Positions 1 to 7,369 of a stretch of DNA of 8,518 nt are shown in pieces. Where the stretch lies: assembly GCA_015486815.1 (NCBI GenBank), contig WFQY01000219.1:1-8518 (forward strand), written 5' to 3'. The translations under genes and the position numbers were made by a program. The DNA comes from Phycisphaerae bacterium. Its GTDB lineage: Bacteria > Planctomycetota > Phycisphaerae > JAAYCJ01. Under the pieces are notes generated by a model, which saw only the letters and a program-made list of their open reading frames with translations, was not told where the DNA came from and searched no databases. The number at the start of each line of letters is the position of its first letter. Positions within the stretch are counted from its first letter, which is position 1.

Positions 1-1417
1 ATACGAGCAAACAGAAATATATTAGTATCCCCGCCAATCCCGGCAGTATAAGCACAACCGATGACAATATTATCATTATCAAACCGAATGATATCGATTG
101 CCTTTCCGCTAATATTAAGATAATCGTAACAACTACGGGCAGTATCGCAGAGACACAAGCAGAATCTACCGCACCTATCAGGGCATTTCCTCCCTTTATC
201 CAAAAAATCGCAAGAATGACATTACATATCAGACCCGTCAGCCACGGCCATAACATCAATCGGGTTTTCTCTATCAGCACAAAATGAATAGCGAGAAACG
301 TAAGCACACTCGCAAGGTAAAAAAACAAAACCATTTGCGGTAGAATTGCCGATATGCCAGCAAATTTGCGAGGGAAGATAAGAGCGAGCGGTTCACGAAG
401 ATTTACCAAAATCAGCCCCCCCGCAAGCAAAGCTGATAATATCAATTTCGTATGAAAATCATAAAGCATACTCGCCTGCTTTTTGTCACCTTGCTCCCAT
501 CTGACGCAAACCGACGTCATAACGATAACGCTCATAGCGATGCCTACGATAATTATTAGCTGAGATATTAATCTGCCCGCTGCGAATGTATCACCAGCGG
601 AGGCATCGCAGAATTTTGTCAGATACCACAACGAATACATCTGCCAGCTCTGCCAGATAATTCCCGAAATAGCAGCCCAGAATCCGAAACCAATCAGCCT
701 ACGCGATAAAAGCGAAACAGAAAGCGCAGGCGATGGTTTTTCGTACTCATCGGCACCGAGCCTTTTTATCAACATCGCACCGAATATCACAGTCGGCACA
801 ATCAATGAAAAAATATAGCTCCAGATAACCACTTCCGCATCTCTGCTTATATAAAATACACCTGCAAGAGCGGTTATTAGGAACAAAATCCCGTGAGAAA
901 GCTCAAGCAGCGAAAGCAGCAGAAACATTCGCAATCCCTTGAGGATTGATGCTATCAAAAAGTAAATAGTTATTGCGAAGATCGTAATGAAACTTGCCCT
1001 TGCCAAACTCGCTGCTTGCTGAACGGTTATTTGGCTGTTTAAAAAAAAGATATTTCCAAGCGGTTGGGAAAAGATAAATAAAATCAGACAGGCAATAAAG
1101 GTAATGCCAAACAGAAGCGCACTAGCCCGTATCAAAAAACGCTTAAGCTGTTTACGTTGATGATACGCAGGAGTATAACGTGTTACCGCTTCATTCAAGC
1201 CGAGTGAGACGAGAGGAGCTAATATATTTATTACCTGCAATGCTATTGTAAGCAGGCTGAACTGCCCTGTCTGCCGAGCCAATAGCCAAGCAAGGGCAAA
1301 TCCGCGGACAAAGCTCGTGCCTCGATAGATAATCGTCGCGGGGATATAAACTCGCATCGATTGTCCTATGCCCGTCGAGCTGAATAATTTCGAGAGCAGT
1401 TTGTTATTATTTGCCAT
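1..1417 (-). CDS. Flippase-like polytopic membrane protein (MATE/Wzx oligosaccharide flippase type), C-terminus outside window
   Basis: The frame is open from an ATG at 1417-1415 to the left edge, giving 472 codons with no stop; an in-frame stop at 1444-1442 makes this the first possible ATG. The protein begins MANNNKLLSKLFSSTG and is strongly hydrophobic, with about 12 or more membrane helices, for example near residues 94-115, 140-160, 165-190, 195-217, 285-305 and 450-470. The early block SLGLNEAVTRYTPAY and the late block FPRKFAGISAILPQMV resemble the conserved regions of Wzx-like flippases, which move lipid-linked oligosaccharides across the inner membrane. Family members are usually about 450-510 residues, so little is missing. 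No glycosyltransferase or polymerase gene is visible next to it, so the glycan is unknown. No good Shine-Dalgarno sequence precedes the ATG; Met21 is an alternative start. The family assignment rests on topology and weak motifs, so another MOP-superfamily transporter is possible. Confidence 0.8.
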   Translation of the reverse strand, partial: MANNNKLLSKLFSSTGIGQSMRVYIPATIIYRGTSFVRGFALAWLLARQTGQFSLLTIALQVINILAPLVSLGLNEAVTRYTPAYHQRKQLKRFLIRASALLFGITFIACLILFIFSQPLGNIFFLNSQITVQQAASLARASFITIFAITIYFLIASILKGLRMFLLLSLLELSHGILFLITALAGVFYISRDAEVVIWSYIFSLIVPTVIFGAMLIKRLGADEYEKPSPALSVSLLSRRLIGFGFWAAISGIIWQSWQMYSLWYLTKFCDASAGDTFAAGRLISQLIIIVGIAMSVIVMTSVCVRWEQGDKKQASMLYDFHTKLILSALLAGGLILVNLREPLALIFPRKFAGISAILPQMVLFFYLASVLTFLAIHFVLIEKTRLMLWPWLTGLICNVILAIFWIKGGNALIGAVDSACVSAILPVVVTIILILAERQSISFGLIMIILSSVVLILPGLAGILIYFCLLV

Positions 1418-1492
1418 AATCTTAATTATCCATATCCGATGTTATAATGACAAGATTTTGTTTGATTTGTCGTATTAACTTTCCTATCGAAC

Positions 1493-1521
1493 TTGCCAAG
1501 TTATAGCCAATAATGTAAACT
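1493..1521 (+). promoter_or_regulatory. Possible sigma-70-type promoter for the RND exporter gene
   Basis: TTGCCA (1493-1498, five of six matches to the -35 consensus) is followed after 17 bp by TAAACT (1516-1521, four of six matches to the -10 consensus). Transcription would begin around 1528, only a few bases before the ATG at 1532, so the message would be nearly leaderless. This fits the lack of a Shine-Dalgarno sequence there. The 114-bp spacer 1418-1531 must also hold the promoter of the divergent flippase gene, for which I see no convincing match. The call is by eye only. Confidence 0.3.
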
Positions 1522-1531
1522 TTACTCCGCA

Positions 1532-3277
1532 ATGCTTCGCAAATTATTACAATACGCAATAGACAATCCGGTAATGGCTAATATTGTTACGCTTGCGTTG
1601 GTCGGCTTCGGACTTTATTCCGCTTTTACTATCGTTCGCAACCTTCTGCCGGAAATGCGGCCACGAATGGTAAGTATCGTTACAAAATATCCCGGCGGAT
1701 CACCCGAAGATATCGAACGAGGCGTTACGGAAAAAATTGAAGACAAAATCGAGGACATCGACGGAATTGACAAGATATACAGCACAACAATCGAAGGTCT
1801 TAGCAGTGTACGAGTTGAACTCAAACGCAAAGCTGATATCGACAGAGTGGTAAATGACATTAAAAACGCTGTCGATACGATAGACGATTTTCCCGACGAA
1901 GCTAAAGAGCCTATGGTCTCTCGGCTCGATTTGAAATGGAACGTACTCGCCGTCGCTGTTTATGGCGATATGAACGATAAAGAGCTTAAACGCCAAACAG
2001 AGCATATAGAAGATGAAATTCACAGAATAATAGGACTAACCGATACGCAGGTTTTTGGCGTTCGCGATGAGCAGATAAATATAGAAATCTCGCAAGCCAA
2101 GCTGCAAGCCTATCATTTGGGCTTGCTTGACATTGTTAATGCGGTAAAACAAATCAATCTCGATTTGCCCGGCGGTATGATACGCACCAAAGGAGAAAAT
2201 CTCTCTGTGCGCACTCTTGGTGAAAGACGCAGAGCGGAGGCTATTCGCAAAATTATCGTTCGCGCAACTCCCGACGGTAAAATGATAACCATAGGCCAAC
2301 TTGGCAGAGTAGATGACGGTTTTGTCGATAACGATTTGTATGGCAGATTTATGGGCAAGCCCGCTGCCAGCATTATGATTTTTCGTGCGACCGATCAGGA
2401 TGCTATAAGAATAGCGGAAAAAGTTCGTGCATACTTAGCTGGTAAAATGGGACTGCCACCGCCGAAGCGAAGCTGGCTTTATCAACTTATTGACGATTTG
2501 GGTTATCCCTCACAGGTAAAACAAATCTACCGACAAGCTCGAAGACGCCCGTTAAAACCAAATGTAAAATTAGCTGTCTATGACGATGTATCGAAATACG
2601 TAAAGGACAGACTTGACCTTCTCAAAAGAAACGGGAAATGGGGGCTGCTGCTTGTATTCCTCTCGCTCTTGATATTTCTTAACCGATGGGTAGCGTTCTG
2701 GGTAATGAGTGGGTTACTCCTGAGTATGCTCGGCGCATTGATAATTATAAAACAAATAGGCTTAACGCTCAATTTGGTCAGTATGTTCGGCTTGATAGTA
2801 TCGTTGGGGCTTTTGGTAGATGACGCCATTGTCATCGGAGAAAGTATATTCAGACGAACAGAGTCGGGAGAAGACCCGAAATTAGCTGCCCTTAACGGAA
2901 CGCAGGAAGTTGCGGTACCGGTAGTAATAGCGGTGCTTACCACTATTTGTGCTTTTGTTCCTTTGACAATGATAAAAGGTAGAATAGGAGATTTTATCCG
3001 CATACTGCCGATAGTCGCAAGTGCAGCCTTGCTTATCAGTCTCGCGGAGGCACTTTTGCTTTTACCTTCGCACCTTGCGGAATTCTTGCCCGGATATTTC
3101 AAATCCGCTAACAGACAAAAATCAGAAAAAACAAAATCAAGCATATTCAATATATACGAGAAACTGTTGGAGCCGTATAGTAAACTTCTACAAACGGTAA
3201 TGCACCACCGATACGTAACTTTCGCTATCGCCCTTTCCGTTTTGACAATATGTGTTTCGTTGCAGGCAGAAGAATAG
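1532..3277 (+). CDS. RND-family efflux transporter permease, N-terminal part (gene interrupted by frameshift)
   Basis: This frame encodes the first 581 residues of an inner-membrane proton-driven RND exporter of the AcrB/HAE1 type. The start MLRKLLQYAIDNPVMANIV is typical of the family, and no other in-frame start exists before the stop at 1511. Visible parts are the first membrane helix (about residues 14-34), the YPGGSPEDIE porter motif (about 53-62), two porter subdomains, then helices from about residue 371. Helix 4 reads GLLVDDAIV with Asp430-Asp431, matching the proton-relay aspartates of AcrB. An extra segment of about 33 residues (309-341) sits between the porter domain and the YDDVSKYVKDRL block. 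The frame ends in the seventh helix with a non-homologous tail, SLQAEE, then TAG; the remainder is in the next frame. There is no Shine-Dalgarno sequence, and no adaptor or outer-membrane factor gene is adjacent in the window. The substrate is unknown. Confidence 0.93.
   Translation: MLRKLLQYAIDNPVMANIVTLALVGFGLYSAFTIVRNLLPEMRPRMVSIVTKYPGGSPEDIERGVTEKIEDKIEDIDGIDKIYSTTIEGLSSVRVELKRKADIDRVVNDIKNAVDTIDDFPDEAKEPMVSRLDLKWNVLAVAVYGDMNDKELKRQTEHIEDEIHRIIGLTDTQVFGVRDEQINIEISQAKLQAYHLGLLDIVNAVKQINLDLPGGMIRTKGENLSVRTLGERRRAEAIRKIIVRATPDGKMITIGQLGRVDDGFVDNDLYGRFMGKPAASIMIFRATDQDAIRIAEKVRAYLAGKMGLPPPKRSWLYQLIDDLGYPSQVKQIYRQARRRPLKPNVKLAVYDDVSKYVKDRLDLLKRNGKWGLLLVFLSLLIFLNRWVAFWVMSGLLLSMLGALIIIKQIGLTLNLVSMFGLIVSLGLLVDDAIVIGESIFRRTESGEDPKLAALNGTQEVAVPVVIAVLTTICAFVPLTMIKGRIGDFIRILPIVASAALLISLAEALLLLPSHLAEFLPGYFKSANRQKSEKTKSSIFNIYEKLLEPYSKLLQTVMHHRYVTFAIALSVLTICVSLQAEE
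3250..3277 (+). other. Frameshift junction inside the RND exporter gene
   Basis: The reading frames on either side overlap here. The upstream frame reads LTICVSLQAEE then stop; the other frame reads MCFVAGRRIEVVSFPK and continues with normal RND sequence. The upstream hydrophobic helix and the downstream RIEVVSFPKMDSD block are contiguous in intact family members, so the true join lies at about 3253-3262. Adding one T to the TTT run at 3255-3257 would give LTICVFVAGRRIEVVSFP and a single 1061-residue protein. That points to a one-base loss, either a real mutation or a homopolymer sequencing error. No X-XXY-YYZ slippery heptamer lies in the zero frame here, so programmed frameshifting is unlikely. 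Confidence 0.85.
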
Positions 3278-4716
3278 AGGTGGTAAGCTTTCCAAAAATG
3301 GATAGCGACTTTTTCGTAGCATATCTAAAGATGCCTGTCGGAACACCCGCAAAACAGACCGAAGCAGTGTTAAAACGTATCGAAAACATCGTCAAGAAAT
3401 TGCCCGACGTCAAGCAATATTATACACTAATAGGCGGGCAGATTAGTATGGAAACGCCCGAGCTAAAAACGACTCAACCTTATGTCGGGCAGATACTCGT
3501 CGAGCTGATTCCTATGGAAAAGCGTTCACGAACGAGTGAACAAATTCTCAATGCCCTGCGCAAAGAGACATCGCACATCGCAGGCATAGATTCGCTTGAG
3601 TTCGAAACTATGGGCGGGCCAGCAGCGGGAGCTGACGTTGCTATCGAAGTTAAAGGTGATAACCTTACCGATATTCTGCCTGCTGTTCAAGACATCAAAG
3701 ATAGGCTGGCTAAACTTGCAGGTGTATATGATATTCGAGACGACTTCGAAGCGGGTCAGCGGGAAATAAAAGTAAAACTCTTACCATCAGCAAGGACGCT
3801 CGGACTTACAACACAATGGGTATCGCAGCAGATTCGCTCCGCATTCTATGGCATCACTGCGAGAACAATTCAGCGAGCAAGCAAATCCGTTGATATTGTC
3901 GTTCGATACGACCTAAGCAATCGCAATAAACTCAGTGATATTGAAAAGCTCTGGATAAGCACGCCAACGGGTAAACGCGTACCACTTACGGAAATAGCTG
4001 TCCTTTATGAAGGTATAGGCTACGCTGCCATCCGACATACCGACGGTCAGCGTGCGGTTACGATATATGCTTCGGTCGATCCCGCACGTGGCAATCCGGA
4101 TGAGATTATGGATATGTTCGAATCGCAATATTCGCAGATAGAGCTTATGCACCCGGGAATCAATCTTGCATCGACAGGCAGCAGGCGTGAAAATGCACGC
4201 GCTATGAGTTCGATCTGGTCGGGATTTATAATCGCAGTCGTCTTGATTTATGTATTATTAGCGTGTTTGTTCCGTAGCTACATTCAGCCGGTGATTGTGA
4301 TGATAAGTATTCCGATGGCTTTTATCGGCGTAACTCTCGGGCATCTGATAATGGGATATTCGATAACGCTACTCTCGCAAATCGGATATGTCGCCTTGGC
4401 AGGTATTGCTGTCAATGATGCGCTGATACTTGTCGATTATGCAAATAGGAAAATGCGTGCAGGTACGGACAGATTCGATGCGTTATATCAGGCAGGTATG
4501 CGCCGACTTAGGCCGATCTTGCTGACCTCTCTGACGACAATACTCGGATTAGCACCGCTGATGGCGGAGCGTTCGTTCCAAGCGAGATTTCTAATACCAA
4601 TGGCGATAAGCATCACTTTCGGATTGGCGATAGCGACTCTCTTAAATCTGCTGCTCGTGCCTGCATTATATCTGATTTTCGAAGACATAAAGGTAATCGG
4701 AAGAAAAATATGGTAA
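3250..4716 (+). CDS. RND-family efflux transporter permease, C-terminal part (out of frame with N-terminal part)
   Basis: This 488-residue frame carries the second half of the RND exporter. It includes the second pair of porter subdomains with the family blocks GGPAAGADVAIEVKGDNL and SQQIRSAFYG. Five membrane helices follow, at about residues 322-342, 347-371, 375-398, 418-437 and 447-478. Helix 10 reads AGIAVNDALILVDYA (Val388-Asn389-Asp390). AcrB has its proton-relay Lys940 in the corresponding helix; many RND relatives have VNN there, and this one has VND. The RLRPILLTSLTTILGLAPL block is classical. The ATG at 3250 is probably only the first Met of the shifted frame, not a real start: there is no Shine-Dalgarno sequence and the half protein lacks the first seven helices. 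If the frameshift is real the transporter should be non-functional. The stop is 2 bp from the end of the convergent VanZ-like gene. Confidence 0.92.
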   Translation: MCFVAGRRIEVVSFPKMDSDFFVAYLKMPVGTPAKQTEAVLKRIENIVKKLPDVKQYYTLIGGQISMETPELKTTQPYVGQILVELIPMEKRSRTSEQILNALRKETSHIAGIDSLEFETMGGPAAGADVAIEVKGDNLTDILPAVQDIKDRLAKLAGVYDIRDDFEAGQREIKVKLLPSARTLGLTTQWVSQQIRSAFYGITARTIQRASKSVDIVVRYDLSNRNKLSDIEKLWISTPTGKRVPLTEIAVLYEGIGYAAIRHTDGQRAVTIYASVDPARGNPDEIMDMFESQYSQIELMHPGINLASTGSRRENARAMSSIWSGFIIAVVLIYVLLACLFRSYIQPVIVMISIPMAFIGVTLGHLIMGYSITLLSQIGYVALAGIAVNDALILVDYANRKMRAGTDRFDALYQAGMRRLRPILLTSLTTILGLAPLMAERSFQARFLIPMAISITFGLAIATLLNLLLVPALYLIFEDIKVIGRKIW

Positions 4717-4718
4717 AA

Positions 4719-5087
4719 TCAGATAGGACGTTTCCGTCGGGCGAATATTATCACGATTAATGTTCCTATTATTATTCCACTTGCATCCGCAATCCAATCG
4801 CCGAGGCTGCACGTCCTATTAAAGAATGGTTGAGTCCACTCGTCGAGCATACCAACTATCATCAGTGCTATAATAAAACCGATGAGATATTTTCGTTCGG
4901 ACGATTTATATAAAAGGGCAAAAAATAATAAAATCGCTCCGAAGCAATAAGCTAAAAAGTGAATTGTCTTATCTTTTCCCGGTATATCGGGTAGTGGCCC
5001 GAGCCGGGGAATATGCGTAAGCGTTAATAAAATCGCCCAATATATCCCAGCTAATATTTTTATAGTAATATTCCATCGCATAATCAT
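4719..5087 (-). CDS. VanZ-like small membrane protein
   Basis: A 122-residue protein with about four membrane helices (near residues 9-25, 46-60, 67-83 and 102-116). It shows the VanZ-like pattern: DKTIHFLAY (Asp39-Tyr47), DEWTQPF (Asp82-Phe88), then Arg91 and SLGDWIADASG (Ser94-Gly104), where the acidic, His, Gln and Arg positions are those conserved in the family. VanZ of enterococci gives low-level teicoplanin resistance, but chromosomal relatives are widespread and mostly uncharacterised, often near cell-envelope genes, so no resistance role is inferred. Met3 (5081-5079) is an equally plausible start; neither has a clear Shine-Dalgarno sequence. The gene is convergent with the RND gene and divergent from the DeoR gene, whose promoter and palindrome lie in the shared 92-bp spacer. 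Confidence 0.85.
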   Translation of the reverse strand: MIMRWNITIKILAGIYWAILLTLTHIPRLGPLPDIPGKDKTIHFLAYCFGAILLFFALLYKSSERKYLIGFIIALMIVGMLDEWTQPFFNRTCSLGDWIADASGIIIGTLIVIIFARRKRPI

Positions 5088-5113
5088 TTATTTCATATCG
5101 GAAAATTTTTTAT

Positions 5114-5142
5114 TTGACAAAAAAGAATTTTGTGATTATTAT
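5114..5142 (+). promoter_or_regulatory. Strong sigma-70-type promoter for the DeoR-aminotransferase-oxidoreductase operon
   Basis: A perfect -35 box, TTGACA (5114-5119), is separated by 17 bp from TATTAT (5137-5142), a five-of-six match to the -10 consensus. Transcription should begin around 5149-5150, leaving a leader of about 30 bases before the DeoR start codon. A perfect TATAAT occurs at 5140-5145, but its 20-bp spacing from the -35 box is unfavourable. The downstream genes are closely packed in the same direction, so this is probably the promoter of the whole operon. The -10 box lies inside an inverted repeat, which suggests repression by steric blocking. Confidence 0.65.
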
Positions 5143-5151
5143 AATCAGAAA
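5129..5151. promoter_or_regulatory. Inverted-repeat operator candidate overlapping the -10 box
   Basis: The core 5133-5147 is a perfect inverted repeat: TGATTAT, one central T, ATAATCA. Three more pairs (TTT at 5129-5131 with AAA at 5149-5151) extend it to 23 bp, interrupted only by a G/G mismatch at 5132/5148. A related half-site, TGATTGT, begins at 5154, 21 bp (two helical turns) after the first half-site. The repeat covers the -10 box of the promoter of the DeoR gene, where a bound repressor would block transcription. Autoregulation by the DeoR protein is the natural inference but is not shown. AT-rich sequence can give palindromes by chance, though 7+7 perfect arms exactly over a -10 box is notable. 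Confidence 0.5.
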
Positions 5152-5179
5152 TATGATTGTTTTGTTCATAAATTAGGTT

Positions 5180-5935
5180 ATGTCTGATAGAAATCAACTG
5201 ATATTACGGGAATTACGCTCGAATGGCAGGCTTTCGGTCGATGAGCTCGCACAAAAGTGCAAATGTTCCGCTGTTACCGTTAGGCGGGCTCTACAAGAAT
5301 TGCAAAACCAAGGGCTTATCGTAAGAACGCCAGGCGGAGCTATCCCTATCGATCATATAGGCGTGGAAGTCGCTTTTCCCGAACGACTTACGATAAATGC
5401 AGAACAAAAAAGACGTATAGCTCAAAAGGCAGCTCAGCTTATTGAAGATAATTCAGTTATTCTTATGGACAATGGCTCGAGTGTCTATCTGATGGCTGAC
5501 TATATGAGCAAAAAGAACAATCTTACGATTATTACGTTCTTTTTGCCTTTGGTGAATAAACTCGCTATCAGAGACGACTGGAAAATCATCATTCCGGGCG
5601 GTCAGCTTCGGCAGGAACGCTCGGACCTTGTCGGCCCGCTAACAGAAGAATTCGTTAAAAAAATCTATGCGGACAAATTATTTTTCGGAGCTGACGGACT
5701 GGATATAACATCGGGAATATCCACCGTCGATCAGGAATCAGCGAAACTGACGCAGATACTTGTCAACTGTGCCTCCCAACGAATTTTACTCGCGGATAGC
5801 TCGAAACTTACCAGACGCGCAACGTTTGCATCGGTTGGCTGGGATAAAGTAGATAAGTGGATTGTCGATGACGGTATCGACAAAGAATCAATCGATAAAA
5901 TACGAAACCAAAACGTAAAACTGGAAATTGTATAA
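5180..5935 (+). CDS. DeoR/GlpR-family transcriptional repressor
   Basis: A 251-residue protein of the usual length for this family. Residues 1-54 form the winged helix-turn-helix (LSVDELAQKCKCSAVTVRRAL from residue 18, wing ending RTPGGA). The C-terminal DeoR sensor domain, a ribose-5-phosphate-isomerase-like fold that in known members binds phosphorylated sugars, shows MDNGSS (Asp97-Ser101, usually DxGTT or similar), GADG (Gly170-Gly173), GISTVDQESAK, and LLADSSKL (Asp206-Ser-Ser-Lys209). Near the end VDDGID replaces the more usual TD-x-GI. It is the first gene of an operon with an aminotransferase and a Gfo/Idh/MocA oxidoreductase, so it probably controls them in response to a phosphorylated intermediate of their pathway. 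TTAGG at 5173-5177 is too close to the ATG to be a good Shine-Dalgarno sequence. The effector is unknown. Confidence 0.94.
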   Translation: MSDRNQLILRELRSNGRLSVDELAQKCKCSAVTVRRALQELQNQGLIVRTPGGAIPIDHIGVEVAFPERLTINAEQKRRIAQKAAQLIEDNSVILMDNGSSVYLMADYMSKKNNLTIITFFLPLVNKLAIRDDWKIIIPGGQLRQERSDLVGPLTEEFVKKIYADKLFFGADGLDITSGISTVDQESAKLTQILVNCASQRILLADSSKLTRRATFASVGWDKVDKWIVDDGIDKESIDKIRNQNVKLEIV

Positions 5936-5950
5936 CCCTTTAAATTTATT

Positions 5951-5955
5951 GGAGG
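5951..5955 (+). promoter_or_regulatory. Shine-Dalgarno sequence that fixes the aminotransferase start
   Basis: GGAGG ends 8 bases before the ATG at 5964, which is ideal spacing. The same frame is open further upstream to a TTG at 5928 that overlaps the DeoR stop codon, but the GGAGG would then lie inside the gene and the extra residues look non-homologous. The ATG at 5964 is therefore chosen. Confidence 0.85.
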
Positions 5956-5963
5956 AAATTATT

Positions 5964-7361
5964 ATGACGAATGTTGCAGAAACGCAAAAGAAAACAACGG
6001 GCGGATATGATCCTGCGAAATACGACCTCGACCTGAACGATTGGCCAACGATTGTTGCTCCCCCGCCCGGTCCGAAAAGTCAGGAAATTCACGCAAAAAC
6101 AGCTAAGATTATGAAAGGCCTATCCGGACAGGTCAGGCTGTTTCCGGTAGTCTTCAGTGAAGGCAAAGGCTGTACTCTTACGGACGTTGACGGTAACAAA
6201 TATATCGACTTTTCAAGTGGAATTTATGTAACTACTCTCGGCCATTGTCATCCGAAGGTATCAGAGGCGGTAGCTAAATGGGCACATCGTTTGATGAACG
6301 CTCACGATTTTACCACGCCTGTCAAGCATGCGCTATTGGAAAAAATGATGGACGTACTACCCGGAGACTTCGGCGGAGTTCAGCTATATGATTCGGGAAC
6401 GACTGCGGTAGAAGCTGCTCTGCGTACAGCACGAGCTGCCAGTGGTAAGCACGAGTTTCTTTCATGCTTCGCTGACTTTCACGGGAAAAGCGGCGGTTCG
6501 GTTTCTCTTGCGAGAATGAATAAAATCTACGGACCTACACGGGCACCGGGGTTTTACATGATACCTCGACCCGATACATATAGGCCTTGGTGGACACGAC
6601 CCGACGGTTCGCTCGATACGGAAAAGTATCTCGAGTTTTACGATAAATTTATTTTGGAAGGAACGACAAATCAGGTAGCAGCTATTGTGCTCGAGCCGAT
6701 ACAGGGTTGGGCGGGAACGATTATGCCGCCTGATGACTTCTTCCCGAAACTTCGTAAATGGTGCGATGAAAGAGACATATTACTCGTAGCGGACGAAGTG
6801 CTTACAAGTATGGGCAGGACAGGCAAATGGCTAGCGGTGGAAAACTGGGATACGACACCAGATATCGTCACTCTCGGTAAGGGGTTTGGTAACGGTTTTC
6901 CTGTAACTGCGATGGTAGTGCGTGAGAAATACGCAGAGGCGGTCGATAAGATATCAGCTTCGACGAGTTATGGTGGTAATCCGATGGCGTGTGCCGCTGC
7001 TCTTGCTTGTATCGAAGTTATCGAAGAAGAAGACCTGCTCAATCATGCGAAAGAGCTTGAAAAATTCTTCGTCAAACGTCTCGAGCAGATGAAATCGGAG
7101 CATCCGATTATCGGCGATGTGAGATGTTTGGGATGTCTTATGGGAGTTGAGCTGGTAAAAGACCGTAGCACAAAAGAGCCTTTCGACCAAGCGGGCAAAC
7201 TCGTATATCAACGAGCCTTTTCGAAGGGGCTGGCGTGGATACCAGCTGGCCATATTCTGCGTATGTCGCCACCTATCGTAATGACAGAAAAGGTAGCAGC
7301 GAAGGCGATGGACATTATCGATGAGTCTATCGGTGAAGTTGAAAAAGAGCTTGGGTATTAA
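5964..7361 (+). CDS. Class III PLP-dependent aminotransferase
   Basis: A 465-residue cytoplasmic fold-type I aminotransferase of class III, the group of 4-aminobutyrate, acetylornithine and glutamate-1-semialdehyde enzymes. The PLP-phosphate-binding turn is DSGTTAVEAAL (Ser144-Gly-Thr146). The cofactor-contacting aspartate is in LLVADEVLTSMGRTGKW (Asp277-Glu278). The Schiff-base lysine is Lys306 in TLGKGFGNGFPVTAMV. The block SYGGNPMACAAALACIEVI and the end ILRMSPPIVMTEK are also typical. The first 35 or so residues (TNVAETQKKTTGGYDPAKYD) are an extension before the core. The substrate cannot be told from motifs; annotation as a GABA or glutamate-1-semialdehyde enzyme would be over-precise. 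It lies 28 bp after the repressor gene and 21 bp before the oxidoreductase gene, pointing to one transcript. The pairing suggests amination or deamination of a keto compound made or used by the oxidoreductase. Confidence 0.94.
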   Translation: MTNVAETQKKTTGGYDPAKYDLDLNDWPTIVAPPPGPKSQEIHAKTAKIMKGLSGQVRLFPVVFSEGKGCTLTDVDGNKYIDFSSGIYVTTLGHCHPKVSEAVAKWAHRLMNAHDFTTPVKHALLEKMMDVLPGDFGGVQLYDSGTTAVEAALRTARAASGKHEFLSCFADFHGKSGGSVSLARMNKIYGPTRAPGFYMIPRPDTYRPWWTRPDGSLDTEKYLEFYDKFILEGTTNQVAAIVLEPIQGWAGTIMPPDDFFPKLRKWCDERDILLVADEVLTSMGRTGKWLAVENWDTTPDIVTLGKGFGNGFPVTAMVVREKYAEAVDKISASTSYGGNPMACAAALACIEVIEEEDLLNHAKELEKFFVKRLEQMKSEHPIIGDVRCLGCLMGVELVKDRSTKEPFDQAGKLVYQRAFSKGLAWIPAGHILRMSPPIVMTEKVAAKAMDIIDESIGEVEKELGY

Positions 7362-7369
7362 TTTTTAGC

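Noticed and set aside
1441..1473. TATAAC on the minus strand as the -10 box of the flippase promoter
   Set aside because: No -35-like hexamer lies at suitable spacing upstream, so the promoter cannot be supported from sequence alone.
2578..3150. Minus-strand open frame of 190 codons opposite the RND gene
   Set aside because: It lies wholly antisense to strongly conserved RND coding sequence, its Ser/Ile/Asn-rich product has no recognisable motif, and it has no ribosome binding site. It is a shadow of the real gene.
3242..3277. Programmed -1 ribosomal frameshift joining the RND halves
   Set aside because: The zero-frame codons ATA TGT GTT TCG TTG contain no slippery X-XXY-YYZ heptamer, and this transporter family is not known for recoding. 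A one-base indel explains it more simply.
4727..4738. Small hairpin (GACG, 4-base loop, CGTC) as a terminator of the VanZ-like gene
   Set aside because: The stem is only 4 bp, it lies within the last codons of the gene, and only a short T-run follows some bases later; this is too weak to call.
5928..5963. Upstream TTG start for the aminotransferase overlapping the DeoR stop
   Set aside because: A GGAGG sequence at 5951-5955 points to the ATG at 5964; the extra 12 residues do not look like part of the protein.
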